Shown here piece by piece: positions 7,982 through 17,221 of a stretch of DNA of 64,000 nucleotides; within the stretch, counting starts at the first letter, position 1; every line of letters starts with the position of its first letter. Both the position numbers and the translations under genes were made by a program. Source of the stretch: Paenibacillus endophyticus (GTDB taxonomy: Bacteria > Bacillota > Bacilli > Paenibacillales > Paenibacillaceae); contig NZ_JACHXW010000027.1 in NCBI RefSeq assembly GCF_014192395.1, forward strand, positions 44,312 to 108,311. The letters run 5' to 3'. The notes beneath the pieces were generated by a model. That model ran no database searches and had not been told where the DNA came from. It saw only the letters and a program-made list of their open reading frames with translations.

Positions 7982-10705
7982 ATGGCTACACAAAATCATT
8001 ATTCGGTTCGCACAACGCTGGACGCGGGTGGCAAATCTTACGCTTACTACCGTCTAGGCGGACTTGAAGAACAAGGATTAGGCGATATTTCCAAATTGCC
8101 TTTCTCTATTAAAGTATTGCTTGAGGCGGCTGTTCGCCAATTCGACGGACGCGCCATTACTCCAGAACATGTAAAGCAGCTTGCAACTTGGGCTGACGGA
8201 CGCGAAGATAAAGAAATTCCTTTCATCCCTGCTCGTATCGTATTGCAGGATTTCACAGGCGTTCCCGTTGTCGTTGACCTTGCGGCAATGCGCGATACGG
8301 TGAAAAAAGCTGGCGGAGACCCGAAAAAAATCAACCCGCTCGTTCCGGTTGACCTTGTAATCGATCACTCCATCATGGTTGACGCATTCGGTACACCTGA
8401 AGCGCTTGAGTACAACACGAAGGTAGAGTTCGAGCGCAACGAAGAGCGTTACCGCTTCCTTCGCTGGGCACAAACGGCATTCGATAACTTCCGCGCGGTT
8501 CCGCCGGGCACAGGTATCGTTCACCAAGTTAACCTAGAGTACCTGGCATCCGTTGCTGCAACCAAAACAATCGACGGCGAAACGGTCGTATTCCCTGATT
8601 CCCTCGTTGGTACGGATTCGCATACAACGATGATCAACGGACTCGGTGTTGTTGGCTGGGGCGTTGGCGGTATCGAGGCTGAAGCTGGTATGCTTGGCCA
8701 ACCGCTATATTTTGTAATGCCTGAGGTTATTGGCTTCAAATTGACTGGCAAGCTTGCGGAAGGCTCCACAGCAACTGACCTTGCGCTTACCGTCACTCAA
8801 ATTTTGCGTAAAAAAGGCGTTGTCGGCAAATTCGTTGAGTTCTTCGGCCCCGGCCTCTCGAACATCAGCCTTGCTGACCGTGCTACAGTTGCCAACATGG
8901 CTCCGGAATATGGCGCTACAATCGGCTTCTTCCCTGTAGATAACGAAACACTCAGCTACCTGCAGCAAACGGGTCGTTCTGAGGACCTTATTGAGCTTGT
9001 AGGCTCTTACTATAAAGCACAAGATATGTTCCGCACGGACGATACACCGGATCCAGTATTTACGGATGTAGTTGAGCTTGACCTTTCAACCATCGTTCCT
9101 TCCCTTGCAGGTCCAAAACGTCCGCAAGACCGCGTTGAGCTTACTGCAATGAAAGAATCGTTCAACAGCATCATCCGAACGCCGATCGACAAAGGCGGAT
9201 ACGGCCTAAGCGACGAGAAAATCGAGCAAGTGGTAACGGTTAAGCACAATGACGGCCAAGTGAGCAAAATGGGCACTGGCGCAGTCGTAATTGCCGCTAT
9301 TACTAGCTGCACGAACACATCTAACCCAAGCGTAATGGTTGGCGCTGGCCTCGTGGCTAAGAAAGCTGTAGCCCTGGGACTTAAAAAACCTGCTTACGTT
9401 AAAAGCTCCCTGACGCCTGGCTCGCTCGTCGTTACGGAATACCTAACAAAAGCAAATCTAATCGAGCCGCTTGAAGCCCTTGGCTTCCACGTTGCAGGCT
9501 ACGGCTGCGCAACTTGTATCGGTAACTCCGGTCCGCTTCCGGATGAAGTCAGCAAAGCAATTGCCGACAACGATATGACGGTATCCGCCGTACTATCCGG
9601 TAACCGTAACTTCGAGGGTCGCGTCCATGCACAAGTAAAAGCAAACTACCTGGCTTCGCCGCCGCTTGTTATCGCTTATGCGCTTGCAGGTACGACTAAT
9701 ATCGATTTGACAACCGAACCTATCGGTTACACAGAGGACAACAAACCGGTATTCCTCAAAGATATCTGGCCTACGTCCCAAGAGATCAACGACGCGATGA
9801 CAGCTGCGCTTAACCCGCAAATGTTCCGCGATAAATACGAGAACGTGTTTACACAAAACGAGCGTTGGAACGCGATTTCGGTTCCTAAAGGCGAAAGCTA
9901 CGAGTGGGATAACAAATCAACTTACATCCAAAACCCGCCGTTCTTCGAAAACCTTGGACCGGATTTAACCGACATTAAAGATATCCATTCGGCAAATGTG
10001 CTTGCGCTTATGGGCGATTCCGTAACAACGGATCATATCTCCCCTGCCGGCAACATTACCGTTAACAGCCCGGGCGGCCAATACTTGATCGACAACGGCG
10101 TTAAACGCGAAGACTTCAACTCGTACGGCTCACGCCGCGGTAACCACGAAGTCATGATGCGCGGAACGTTCGCGAACATCCGTATTCGTAACCAAGTGGC
10201 TCCTGGCACAGAAGGCGGCGTAACGACTTACCTTCCAACTGACGAAGTGATGTCCATCTACGATGCTTCGATGAAATATCAGAAAGAAGGCAAAAACCTT
10301 GTTGTGCTTGCTGGTAAAGAGTACGGTACAGGCAGCTCCCGCGACTGGGCGGCAAAAGGTACTTTCCTTCTAGGCGTGAAAGCTGTCATCGCTGAAAGCT
10401 TCGAGCGTATTCACCGCTCCAATCTTGTCGGCATGGGCGTACTGCCGCTTCAATTCCCAGAGGGCCAAGGCTGGAAGACGCTTAACATTACCGGCCGTGA
10501 AACGTTCGACATCGTTGGCTTGTCCAATGACGTAACGCCAGGCTTGCAAGTAACCGTTACAGCGACGCGCGAAGACGGCACGACATTCGATTTCCCAGCG
10601 ATTGTTCGTCTTGATTCCGTAGTTGACGTTGATTACTACCGCAACGGCGGCATCCTTCAAACGGTACTTCGCCAAATGATTGCGAACATGAACACAACAG
10701 CTTAA
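7982..10705 (+). CDS. acnA: Aconitate hydratase
   Basis: A 907-residue TCA-cycle enzyme that interconverts citrate and isocitrate through a 4Fe-4S cluster. The three cluster cysteines lie in ITSCTNTSN and GCATCIGNSG. Other family blocks are VGTDSHTTMINGLGV, LSGNRNFEGR, GDSVTTDHISPAG and YGTGSSRDWAAKG. The length matches AcnA/IRP-type aconitases, which in bacilli also bind RNA. The start at 7982 (MATQNHYS) has AGAGGAG 7 nt upstream. The open frame before it has no ribosome site. Codon use is strongly biased, as in highly expressed genes. It is monocistronic, with its own terminator. Confidence 0.97.
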   Translation: MATQNHYSVRTTLDAGGKSYAYYRLGGLEEQGLGDISKLPFSIKVLLEAAVRQFDGRAITPEHVKQLATWADGREDKEIPFIPARIVLQDFTGVPVVVDLAAMRDTVKKAGGDPKKINPLVPVDLVIDHSIMVDAFGTPEALEYNTKVEFERNEERYRFLRWAQTAFDNFRAVPPGTGIVHQVNLEYLASVAATKTIDGETVVFPDSLVGTDSHTTMINGLGVVGWGVGGIEAEAGMLGQPLYFVMPEVIGFKLTGKLAEGSTATDLALTVTQILRKKGVVGKFVEFFGPGLSNISLADRATVANMAPEYGATIGFFPVDNETLSYLQQTGRSEDLIELVGSYYKAQDMFRTDDTPDPVFTDVVELDLSTIVPSLAGPKRPQDRVELTAMKESFNSIIRTPIDKGGYGLSDEKIEQVVTVKHNDGQVSKMGTGAVVIAAITSCTNTSNPSVMVGAGLVAKKAVALGLKKPAYVKSSLTPGSLVVTEYLTKANLIEPLEALGFHVAGYGCATCIGNSGPLPDEVSKAIADNDMTVSAVLSGNRNFEGRVHAQVKANYLASPPLVIAYALAGTTNIDLTTEPIGYTEDNKPVFLKDIWPTSQEINDAMTAALNPQMFRDKYENVFTQNERWNAISVPKGESYEWDNKSTYIQNPPFFENLGPDLTDIKDIHSANVLALMGDSVTTDHISPAGNITVNSPGGQYLIDNGVKREDFNSYGSRRGNHEVMMRGTFANIRIRNQVAPGTEGGVTTYLPTDEVMSIYDASMKYQKEGKNLVVLAGKEYGTGSSRDWAAKGTFLLGVKAVIAESFERIHRSNLVGMGVLPLQFPEGQGWKTLNITGRETFDIVGLSNDVTPGLQVTVTATREDGTTFDFPAIVRLDSVVDVDYYRNGGILQTVLRQMIANMNTTA

Positions 10706-10776
10706 TTGCTGAACAATGGGTGTACTCTTATTAGGTAAACCCGCTTGAACTTGAACCCATTTCGCAACATGCTCAA

Positions 10777-10823
10777 AATAACCTTCAACACCACTGAACG
10801 AGTGGAGCTGAAGGTTATTTTTT
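10777..10823 (+). terminator. Terminator of acnA
   Basis: Two-tier hairpin: outer stem AATAACCTTCA/TGAAGGTTATT and inner stem CCACT/AGTGG, followed by a run of seven T. Confidence 0.9.
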
Positions 10824-10905
10824 TATCCTATATTACGCGTTATGTACAAGTAGATGCTAAAGTTTCCAACATTGATTTTCATGGAAGCCACATCCTTTTA
10901 CTACG

Positions 10906-10946
10906 CAAAAAAGAAGCAGCTCCGGAACTTATCCCAGAGCTGCTTC
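10906..10946 (-). terminator. Terminator of the IclR-family gene
   Basis: Stem GAAGCAGCTC/GAGCTGCTTC. On the minus strand it is followed by TTTTTTG, just after the regulator's stop codon. Confidence 0.88.
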
Positions 10947-10950
10947 CTGC

Positions 10951-11694
10951 CTATAAAATCATAATTCCCATTCGTTTGGCCGACTCCATCATAACCGGAG
11001 CGTAATCCCGCATCGTCTGCATCGTTAATCTGCTTGCCGGACCCGAAACCGACAACGCGGCGGCCAGCTTGCCCGTCCGATTGAATATTGGAGCAGACAA
11101 CGCAGCAGCGCCGGGCTCTCGCTCCTCAAAGCTTGTGGCATACCCTTGCTGGCAAATCTCCTCCAGCTGCTGCTTATAAAGATCCAGATCAATCGAATAC
11201 AGCCATGCTGGATCTCCGAATATGCTCTCCTGCACCAATGGGTCAGAATAGGCAATGAGTACTTTGCTCGAAGCACCTGCATAAAGAGGAAGTCTTGCAC
11301 CCACCGGCGCCACCCGCCTTACGGGTTGGTTGCTCTGTACGGCCTGCATGCGAATCCGCTCAGAGCCGTCTCTTACGTATATGCTAACTGTTTCTCCCAG
11401 CTGATCGCGAAGCCTCTCCATCTCTGGCAGCCAAATCGTAGCTTGATCATCAGAACGTGATATATTGGCGGATAGCTCCCACATTTTCATACCCAAATGA
11501 TAACGGTCCGTCGAGCGATCCCGCTCAATGAAGCCCTTTTCTTCAAGCGTTGCAAGCATCCGGTGAACCGTGCTTTTGTGCAGGCCAACATGTTCGGCAA
11601 TCTCCGTCATCGCCCAGTCCGTTTTCGAAGTAAAACACAGTAAAATATCCAGCGCCCGATCCACTGCCCGAACCGTCGATTTTCCTTCTTCCAT
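10951..11694 (-). CDS. IclR-family transcriptional regulator
   Basis: A 247-residue regulator. The N-terminal winged helix (STVRAVDRALDILLCF, then HVGLHKSTVHRMLATLEEKGFIERD) is typical of IclR proteins. The C-terminal effector domain has the family's conserved GARLPLYAGASSKVLIAY, EEREPGAAALSAPIFN and LAAALSVSGPASRLT segments. The ligand is unknown. Start chosen at 11694, with GGGAGGTG 7 nt upstream. No metabolic genes are transcribed with it, and the divergent neighbour is an alpha/beta hydrolase 254 nt away, a possible target. Confidence 0.93.
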   Translation of the reverse strand: MEEGKSTVRAVDRALDILLCFTSKTDWAMTEIAEHVGLHKSTVHRMLATLEEKGFIERDRSTDRYHLGMKMWELSANISRSDDQATIWLPEMERLRDQLGETVSIYVRDGSERIRMQAVQSNQPVRRVAPVGARLPLYAGASSKVLIAYSDPLVQESIFGDPAWLYSIDLDLYKQQLEEICQQGYATSFEEREPGAAALSAPIFNRTGKLAAALSVSGPASRLTMQTMRDYAPVMMESAKRMGIMIL

Positions 11695-11948
11695 GCAGCT
11701 GCACCTCCCATTCAAAGGGTTTCATCCAATGAAACCGATTCTCATTCAGTATAACTCATTGCTTCCATCCACGTAAAGAAAAGTTCTTTACATTACAGCA
11801 ATATTACAAATGATTAACATTACCTCGACATCAATTGACAGGCTCCTAGGACCGGACTACGATAAAAGTACTAGAAACAAAAAGCGCTTACAACTTATGG
11901 CTTGTTTAAGACCATATAGACGTTTGCACGCAGAGGGAGGACACCGAC

Positions 11949-13001
11949 ATGAGCACGATAATGACACCAATGCCGCTTGAAGGCGGGTTCCCGCAGAGCC
12001 TTCAACCCTTTCCGCTCGGAGATTCCGACCATTCATTCCTCTTGCGAAGAACGAGAAGCCGCGGCAAGCATTTGCTTATTGCGTCTGTCGCTTCCGTAAC
12101 CGCCATGTGCTTGCTTGCCATCATTATCTTTCACGGCTATGTGGCTTGGATGCTTGCTTATCCTTATGTGGCTCCGCTCTCCTCCAATCCGCAAGCGGCT
12201 ATCGGCCTAGATTACGAGGATGTCATTTTCCCTAGTAAAAGCGGCGATACGACGGTCAGCGGCTGGTTCATTCCTGCAGATGCGGATAGCACATTGTCTG
12301 AGCCCTCTGCTCGAACGGTCGTTTTCAGCCACGGATACGGTGCCAATCGTGAAGAATCATGGGTACCTATGTATGAACTCTCCAAGCTGCTTCACGGCTT
12401 GAATTACAATATATTGCTTTTCGACTATGGATACGCCTCGAAGCAATACAAAGCTCCGGCAACAGGAGGTCTGGAGGAGTCGCAGCAGCTGCTTGCAGCT
12501 GTTGATTACGCCAAGTCACGCGGGGCAGAGGACATCGTCGTATGGGGCTTCTCAATGGGCGCAGGCACTGCCCTGCAAGCTGCCCTTCAGACTGATGTGA
12601 TCGATGCTATGATTCTTGACAGCTTATTTATCCCAAGCTCAGAAGCATTGTTCGATAACTTGAATCAATTCGTATCCTTGCCGGATTTCTCATTGCCATT
12701 AATTGAATCCATGATTCCATTATGGACGGGAACGAGCTTCGGCTCCATTCCAGCCAGCGAAGTCATCGCTAATGTGTATGATATCCCGTTGTTCATCATC
12801 CATGGCACCAACGATGTGAAAGCCCCTTTCGAAACAGCCGAAGCGATTGCCGAAGGCCAAGGAAACGTTCTTTCCCGCTCTTGGATCGTACAGGATGGCA
12901 AGCACGAGCTGCTGTTCCAGGTTCATCCGAGCGAATATATTCAGAGAGCTGCTTTGTTTCTCAGCCAAGTCGATCAGCAGCTCCAAGCTGAACGAATATA
13001 A
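11949..13001 (+). CDS. Membrane-anchored alpha/beta hydrolase
   Basis: A 350-residue protein. A basic N-terminus precedes one transmembrane helix (about residues 35-60), then an alpha/beta-hydrolase domain facing outward. FSHGYGANREES is the oxyanion-hole region, WGFSMGAGTALQ carries the nucleophile Ser (G-x-S-x-G), HGTNDVKAP the acid and QDGKHELLF the catalytic His. It resembles the BAAT/YqkD-like hydrolases of bacilli; the substrate is unknown. AGGGAGGA precedes the ATG. Confidence 0.85.
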   Translation: MSTIMTPMPLEGGFPQSLQPFPLGDSDHSFLLRRTRSRGKHLLIASVASVTAMCLLAIIIFHGYVAWMLAYPYVAPLSSNPQAAIGLDYEDVIFPSKSGDTTVSGWFIPADADSTLSEPSARTVVFSHGYGANREESWVPMYELSKLLHGLNYNILLFDYGYASKQYKAPATGGLEESQQLLAAVDYAKSRGAEDIVVWGFSMGAGTALQAALQTDVIDAMILDSLFIPSSEALFDNLNQFVSLPDFSLPLIESMIPLWTGTSFGSIPASEVIANVYDIPLFIIHGTNDVKAPFETAEAIAEGQGNVLSRSWIVQDGKHELLFQVHPSEYIQRAALFLSQVDQQLQAERI

Positions 13002-13082
13002 TCGACAAGCACGACATAAGCCCCTTTGACAACGAATACATCTAACATAGATGCACTTGTTGCAACAAAGGAGGCGATGGTC

Positions 13083-14168
13083 GTGCTTTTTGTTTACGGA
13101 GCGCTCATGCCCGTTCGCGTCATGGAATTGATTCGCCATTGGAAGCTGCAAGAAAAGGAGCATGCTGCTTTTATTATGCAAGCATCGCCGGAGCTCGAAC
13201 CGCAATACGTTCAGCTTATTCAATCCTGGGAGCCCGTTTTCTCCCAAACTGCCCATTATACGAATCAGCGGCTGGATGAATGGCTTCCTTATCCTACTCG
13301 TTTGCCTGCCTATGTGGAGCAAACGATCGAATCCCTGATTGATGCGGCGCTTGAGCAGTCCCGTACGTATATCGATCAGCTGTCACAGCTCATGGAGCGC
13401 ACAGCTGCTGTCTCAACGCCGCTATCCCGAACCGTTATGCTGCATGCGATTCGGGAATCAAACTATTACGTCGGCTTAATGAGCGCTTACCGCCAAGGCG
13501 CGAACCGTTCTTCGAGCCGTGAGCAAAGCGCACCTCTTCAACGTGTTCCCGTTGGCGGGCATCAGCTGCCGCCGCTTCCTTATGCTTACGATGCGCTTGA
13601 GCCCTATATAGATGAGCAAACAATGCGTATCCATCACGATATTCATCATCAAGCCTATGTCGACGGCCTGAATAAAGCTGAACTGCAGCTGCAAGCCGCG
13701 CGTGAATCGAATAGATTCGAGCTCGTCAAGCATTGGGAGCGCGAGCTTGCCTTCAACGGCGCCGGGCATTATTTGCACACACTGTTCTGGAGCATCATGT
13801 CACCTTATGGCGGGGGTGAGCCGGTCGGGGCGCTGAGCCAGCAGCTCCGAACCGATTTCGGCAGCCCGGCAGCTTTCCAGAGGCAGTTCAGCGAAGCAGC
13901 CATAAAGGTGGAAGGCGGCGGATGGGCTCTTCTCGTATGGAGCCCGCGCAGCAGAAGACTTGAAATATTGATGGCCGAGAAGCATCAGAACCTGTCGCAA
14001 TGGGATGTTGTTCCTATTCTCGCACTCGATGTGTGGGAGCATGCCTATTACCTCAAGCATCAAAACAATCGTGCCGATTATGTTCAAAGCTGGTGGAACG
14101 TTGTCATATGGCCGTTCGTGAACGAGCGCTTTGAGGAAGCACGCAAACTAACATGGGCCCCCTACTAG
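13083..14168 (+). CDS. Fe/Mn superoxide dismutase with N-terminal helical domain
   Basis: A 361-residue fusion. Residues 1-150 form an all-helical region rich in Glu, Gln and His, resembling the DUF2935-type bundle. Residues from about 155 are a complete superoxide dismutase (QLPPLPYAYDALEPYID, MRIHHDIHHQAYV, HYLHTLFWSIM, LDVWEHAYYLKHQ) that retains the three His and one Asp metal ligands. It dismutates superoxide to peroxide and oxygen, probably in the cytoplasm, as no signal is seen. I place the start at the GTG at 13083, because AAGGAGG lies 8 nt upstream and only 2 nt from the nearest ATG. The layout recalls Bacillus SodF. A separate standard sodA lies 5.6 kb away. Confidence 0.88.
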   Translation: MLFVYGALMPVRVMELIRHWKLQEKEHAAFIMQASPELEPQYVQLIQSWEPVFSQTAHYTNQRLDEWLPYPTRLPAYVEQTIESLIDAALEQSRTYIDQLSQLMERTAAVSTPLSRTVMLHAIRESNYYVGLMSAYRQGANRSSSREQSAPLQRVPVGGHQLPPLPYAYDALEPYIDEQTMRIHHDIHHQAYVDGLNKAELQLQAARESNRFELVKHWERELAFNGAGHYLHTLFWSIMSPYGGGEPVGALSQQLRTDFGSPAAFQRQFSEAAIKVEGGGWALLVWSPRSRRLEILMAEKHQNLSQWDVVPILALDVWEHAYYLKHQNNRADYVQSWWNVVIWPFVNERFEEARKLTWAPY

Positions 14169-14186
14169 TTCCGTTATGCAAGGTGA

Positions 14187-14478
14187 AACGGCTGTCGCCG
14201 TCCTTTGGCGGCGCAGCGCGTTTCATACCGAGAAATATAGAGAAAGGATGGCGAAATCATATACTTTCCTATATTTTAAGAAGAAACGCCTGACGGCGTA
14301 CTTTCTATAGACGCCATCGTTTCGACGAAACGTATAGAGAAAGGATGAGCAAACTCATATGCTTTCCTATACGTCAAGCGCAAACGGCTGAAGCCGTCCT
14401 CTGTGGCAAAAGCAGTCGTTTCGCGGAGATAGAAAAGCAAATTTTCATGTGAAAACATATAAATGCTTATCTATCAAC
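14187..14478. repeat. Three-unit composite hairpin repeat between the SOD gene and folE
   Basis: Three units of about 95 bp each combine part A and part B. Part A is GAAACG-type ends closing around a small hairpin, ACGGC/GCCGT. Part B is a longer hairpin with arms TATAGAGAAAGGATG and its rough complement CTTTCCTATA. A parts lie near 14187-14227, 14283-14324 and 14383-14428. B parts lie near 14234-14280, 14328-14377 and 14428-14478. Compensating changes keep the stems paired (AAATATAG/CTATATTTT versus CGTATAG/CTATACG). Confidence 0.8.
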
Positions 14479-14511
14479 AAAAGCCCGACAGGGATGCTCC
14501 CTAGTCGGACT
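14477..14511 (-). terminator. Terminator of folE
   Basis: Stem GTCCGACTAGGGA/TCCCTGTCGGGC with a 3-nt loop. On the minus strand it is followed by TTTTGTTG. Confidence 0.8.
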
Positions 14512-14524
14512 TTATGTTGTCATG

Positions 14525-15118
14525 CTATTGCTTAAGCAGAGTAAGGAACTCGGAACGAAGGGCGGAATTGGTACGGAATTCGCCTCTCACAGCGGATGTG
14601 ACCGTCTTGCTGCCAGGTTTTTTCACGCCGCGCGCGCACATGCAGAGATGCTCGCCTTCCACCACGACCATTACGCCATGAGGCTGCATCTCCTCATCGA
14701 GGATGTCTGCGATTTGTGATGTAATACGCTCTTGCACCTGCAGGCGGCGGGTAACCGCTTCTACGAGTCTTGCAAGCTTGCTAAGCCCTGCTATTTTGCC
14801 GCTTGGCAAGTAGCCGATATGCGCTTTCCCGAAGAATGGAGCCATATGATGCTCGCATTGGCTGTAGTAGACGATGTCTTTGACAATGACCAGCTCTTCA
14901 TGCTGCTCATCGAAAGTTACGCCCAGCACCTCGCGAGGATCGACCTCATAGCCGGCAAAAATTTCCTCATACATCCGAGTTACACGAGCAGGAGTTTCAA
15001 GCAAACCTTCGCGCTCGACATTTTCACCAATCAGCTTCAATACTTCTTTTATATGATACTCAATCTGTTCACGATTGCTCGTTACAGCCGAATTGACGTA
15101 GTCTTTCCTTCCCGCCAT
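14525..15118 (-). CDS. folE: GTP cyclohydrolase I
   Basis: A 197-residue enzyme converting GTP to 7,8-dihydroneopterin triphosphate, the first step of folate synthesis. Family blocks are complete: LLETPARVTRMYEE, the zinc-ligand segment SQCEHHMAPF, GKAHIGYLPSGKIAGLSKLAR, RRLQVQERIT and HLCMCARGVKKPG. The Cys and His zinc ligands are present. The gene lies 35 nt after a yneF-like membrane gene on the same strand, and its terminator follows directly. Confidence 0.97.
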   Translation of the reverse strand: MAGRKDYVNSAVTSNREQIEYHIKEVLKLIGENVEREGLLETPARVTRMYEEIFAGYEVDPREVLGVTFDEQHEELVIVKDIVYYSQCEHHMAPFFGKAHIGYLPSGKIAGLSKLARLVEAVTRRLQVQERITSQIADILDEEMQPHGVMVVVEGEHLCMCARGVKKPGSKTVTSAVRGEFRTNSALRSEFLTLLKQ

Positions 15119-15153
15119 TTCCGAATTCTCCTCCCGCCTCCCTCACGAAAACT

Positions 15154-15375
15154 TTATTTCCGAGGCATTTTTTGGTTTTTCATCATGTGCTGCGCCTTTT
15201 GCATTTGCTGCTTATTAAGGTTGTAGCCCATTTGCTTGGCCATCTTCTGAATCATTTCCGGATCGTTCTGCATCTTCTCAAGCTGCTTGCGCAGATAGAA
15301 TACCCCTACAAAAAATCCCCCAACCGCTCCTGCCAATAATGTAACGATAGGAACTACGATATTAACCCAAGACAT
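15154..15375 (-). CDS. YneF-like small membrane protein (UPF0154-type)
   Basis: A 73-residue protein with one N-terminal transmembrane helix (NIVVPIVTLLAGAVGGFFVG). It is followed by a charged helix rich in Met, Gln and Lys (MIQKMAKQMGYNLNKQQMQKAQ), which is the pattern of YneF/UPF0154 proteins of bacilli. The function is unknown. The start MSWVNI is chosen by family length. Its ribosome site (GGTGAAAGG) is poorly spaced, and a GTG three codons upstream is possible. Confidence 0.72.
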   Translation of the reverse strand: MSWVNIVVPIVTLLAGAVGGFFVGVFYLRKQLEKMQNDPEMIQKMAKQMGYNLNKQQMQKAQHMMKNQKMPRK

Positions 15376-15498
15376 ACCTTTCACCAGACCCTTTCTATAT
15401 CTCCTGCTGTGTGTATAATGTTCCCATGATAGCATGTTCATCCCGTACGCGCAACGAACGTATTCTTGCAGGTTCTTCCTTTTTTGGAACGGAATCCA

Positions 15499-16038
15499 TC
15501 ACTTATTCCTAACGGTTTGCTCTAGGCCGAGCAGCGCTATTTTAATAGGCAACCCGCCGCCGTACCCCACCATTTGGCCGCTTGCTCCAATCACGCGATG
15601 GCATGGCACAATAATCGAAACCGGGTTGCGGTTATTCGCCCCGCCTACTGCACGCATCGCGCCTGGCTGGCCTATCATAACGGCGATATCCTTGTAGGTT
15701 CTTGTCTCTCCATACGGGATTTGCTCAAGAGCCGCCCACACTTTTTTCTGAAAAGGCGTGCCGTGCATGTGCAGGGGAAGATCGAACTGCTGCAGGCTTC
15801 CTTCAAAATAAAGCTTAAGTTGCTTGTCAGCCTCTTTAAGCAAAACATGGTTAGCCTTTTCAACCAATACCATATCTGCAGCATGCTGGCCCAATTGCCG
15901 ACCAGCCCACTGACGGAACCTCTCCGAGGCAGCCTCGTACGGGGCAAAATCCAAATAACAAATGGCTTCGTCATTAACTGTCAGCGTTAACGGACCGATA
16001 GGCGTATCCATTGTTGTCGCATAAAACGTTTCACTCAC
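15499..16038 (-). CDS. ogt: Methylated-DNA--protein-cysteine methyltransferase
   Basis: A suicide DNA-repair protein of about 179 residues that takes methyl groups from O6-methylguanine onto its own Cys. The active-site motif IVPCHRVIG and the preceding GETRTYKDIA, GQPGAMRAVGGANNRNP and the YGGGLPIKIALLGLE end are all present. It overlaps the 3' end of queG by about 8 nt. The GTG at 16038 has AGCAGG 8 nt upstream. The GTG three codons earlier (16047) is possible but worse placed. Tight coupling to queG is typical of a compact housekeeping run. Confidence 0.93.
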   Translation of the reverse strand: MSETFYATTMDTPIGPLTLTVNDEAICYLDFAPYEAASERFRQWAGRQLGQHAADMVLVEKANHVLLKEADKQLKLYFEGSLQQFDLPLHMHGTPFQKKVWAALEQIPYGETRTYKDIAVMIGQPGAMRAVGGANNRNPVSIIVPCHRVIGASGQMVGYGGGLPIKIALLGLEQTVRNK

Positions 16039-17218
16039 CGTGGTCACCTGCTTCTATCGCGGACTGTTCAGTCCTTTTGCCTTCACTTAGCGCGAATAGC
16101 GCATTATGAATCATTTGCAGCGCTTCTTCATCGCTTTCTTTATCAGAAGCGGCTTGCAATGCAGCGCTCGCTTGCTCTCCGCCGATTCTGCCAAGCGACC
16201 ATGCTGCCGTCCCGCGCAGCACCGGGCGCGTATCCTGCTCCAGCACCCTTATTAAATCCGGTACTGCGCTTGCTTCTTTGAAGTTGCCAAGCGCGATAAC
16301 CGCATTGCGCTGAATCGGCTTTTTACCGCGCCATGCCGAGGAGGTTCGGCCGTATCTGGACTGAAACTCCTTGTTGCCAATTGTCAACAAAGGAACAAGC
16401 AAAGGCTTCACCAGCTCATGCTCGGGCTGCAGCTCCGGCTGATGCGTCCAGCTTTTGCCTCGGTTCACCGGGCAGACGGTTTGACACGTATCGCAGCCGT
16501 AGAGCCGATTGCCGATTTTGCGCATAAACTCATCTGACAGCATGCCCTTCGTCTGCGTAACGAAGGAAATACAGCGACTCGAATTCAGCTGTCCCGGTCC
16601 AACCAGCGCATCGGTCGGACACGCATCGATGCATTTCGTGCACGTTCCGCAGCTTTCAGTGACAGGCTCATCCGGTGCGAAAGGCAAATTCGTAATCATC
16701 TCGCCAAGATATATCCATGATCCAAGCTCAGGCGAGATGATCGAGCAATTCTTAGCGCTCCAGCCAATGCCTGCACGCTCTGCTACGGCTCGGTCCGACA
16801 AGGCTCCCGTATCGACCATGCTTTCTGCACGCAGCTCAGGAACCCGCTCCCGAAGCCACGCCTCAAGCTTGGCCAGCCTGTCGCGGAGTACCTTATGGTA
16901 ATCTTCTCCCCACGCCGAACGGGACATAATACCCCGCCTTGCTCCAGGCTCCGATTTGGGCGGATCCTTCAGCTTCGAGGGATATGCGATTGCAATCGCA
17001 ATGATTGACTGTGGATTATCGAATAACAATGCGGGATTCGTACGCTTCTCGATGTCAGGCTCCTCGAAGCCCGACTCTCGGCCAAGCTCGCGGTGGCGCA
17101 GCAATATTTGCTTTAGGGATACAAACGGATCTGCCGAAGCAATGCCGATTTTGTCGATACCCAGACTCTTCGCAGCCGCCTGCATCTCCGCTTTCAGCTT
17201 TTCCCATTTATCGCTCAT
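16031..17218 (-). CDS. queG: Epoxyqueuosine reductase QueG
   Basis: A 395-residue cobalamin and 4Fe-4S enzyme that reduces epoxyqueuosine to queuosine in tRNA. The N-terminal half is the B12-binding domain (ADPFVSLKQILL, VDTGALSDRAVAERAGIGWSAKNCS, SWIYLGEMITNL). It is followed by two ferredoxin clusters, CGTCTKCIDACPTDAL and YGCDTCQTVCPVNRG, and a C-terminal HEAT-repeat region (VIALGNFKEASAVPDL, GTAAWSLGRIGG) that binds tRNA. The last 30 residues are Glu-rich. It begins 3 nt after the rnhA stop, so it is co-transcribed. Confidence 0.95.
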   Translation of the reverse strand: MSDKWEKLKAEMQAAAKSLGIDKIGIASADPFVSLKQILLRHRELGRESGFEEPDIEKRTNPALLFDNPQSIIAIAIAYPSKLKDPPKSEPGARRGIMSRSAWGEDYHKVLRDRLAKLEAWLRERVPELRAESMVDTGALSDRAVAERAGIGWSAKNCSIISPELGSWIYLGEMITNLPFAPDEPVTESCGTCTKCIDACPTDALVGPGQLNSSRCISFVTQTKGMLSDEFMRKIGNRLYGCDTCQTVCPVNRGKSWTHQPELQPEHELVKPLLVPLLTIGNKEFQSRYGRTSSAWRGKKPIQRNAVIALGNFKEASAVPDLIRVLEQDTRPVLRGTAAWSLGRIGGEQASAALQAASDKESDEEALQMIHNALFALSEGKRTEQSAIEAGDHGE

Positions 17219-17221
17219 ACG

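Noticed and set aside
15465..15485. LexA-box-like sequence CGAAC-N4 near the yneF-like gene
   Set aside because: Only one half-site matches CGAAC-N4-GTTYG, which is too weak to claim SOS control.
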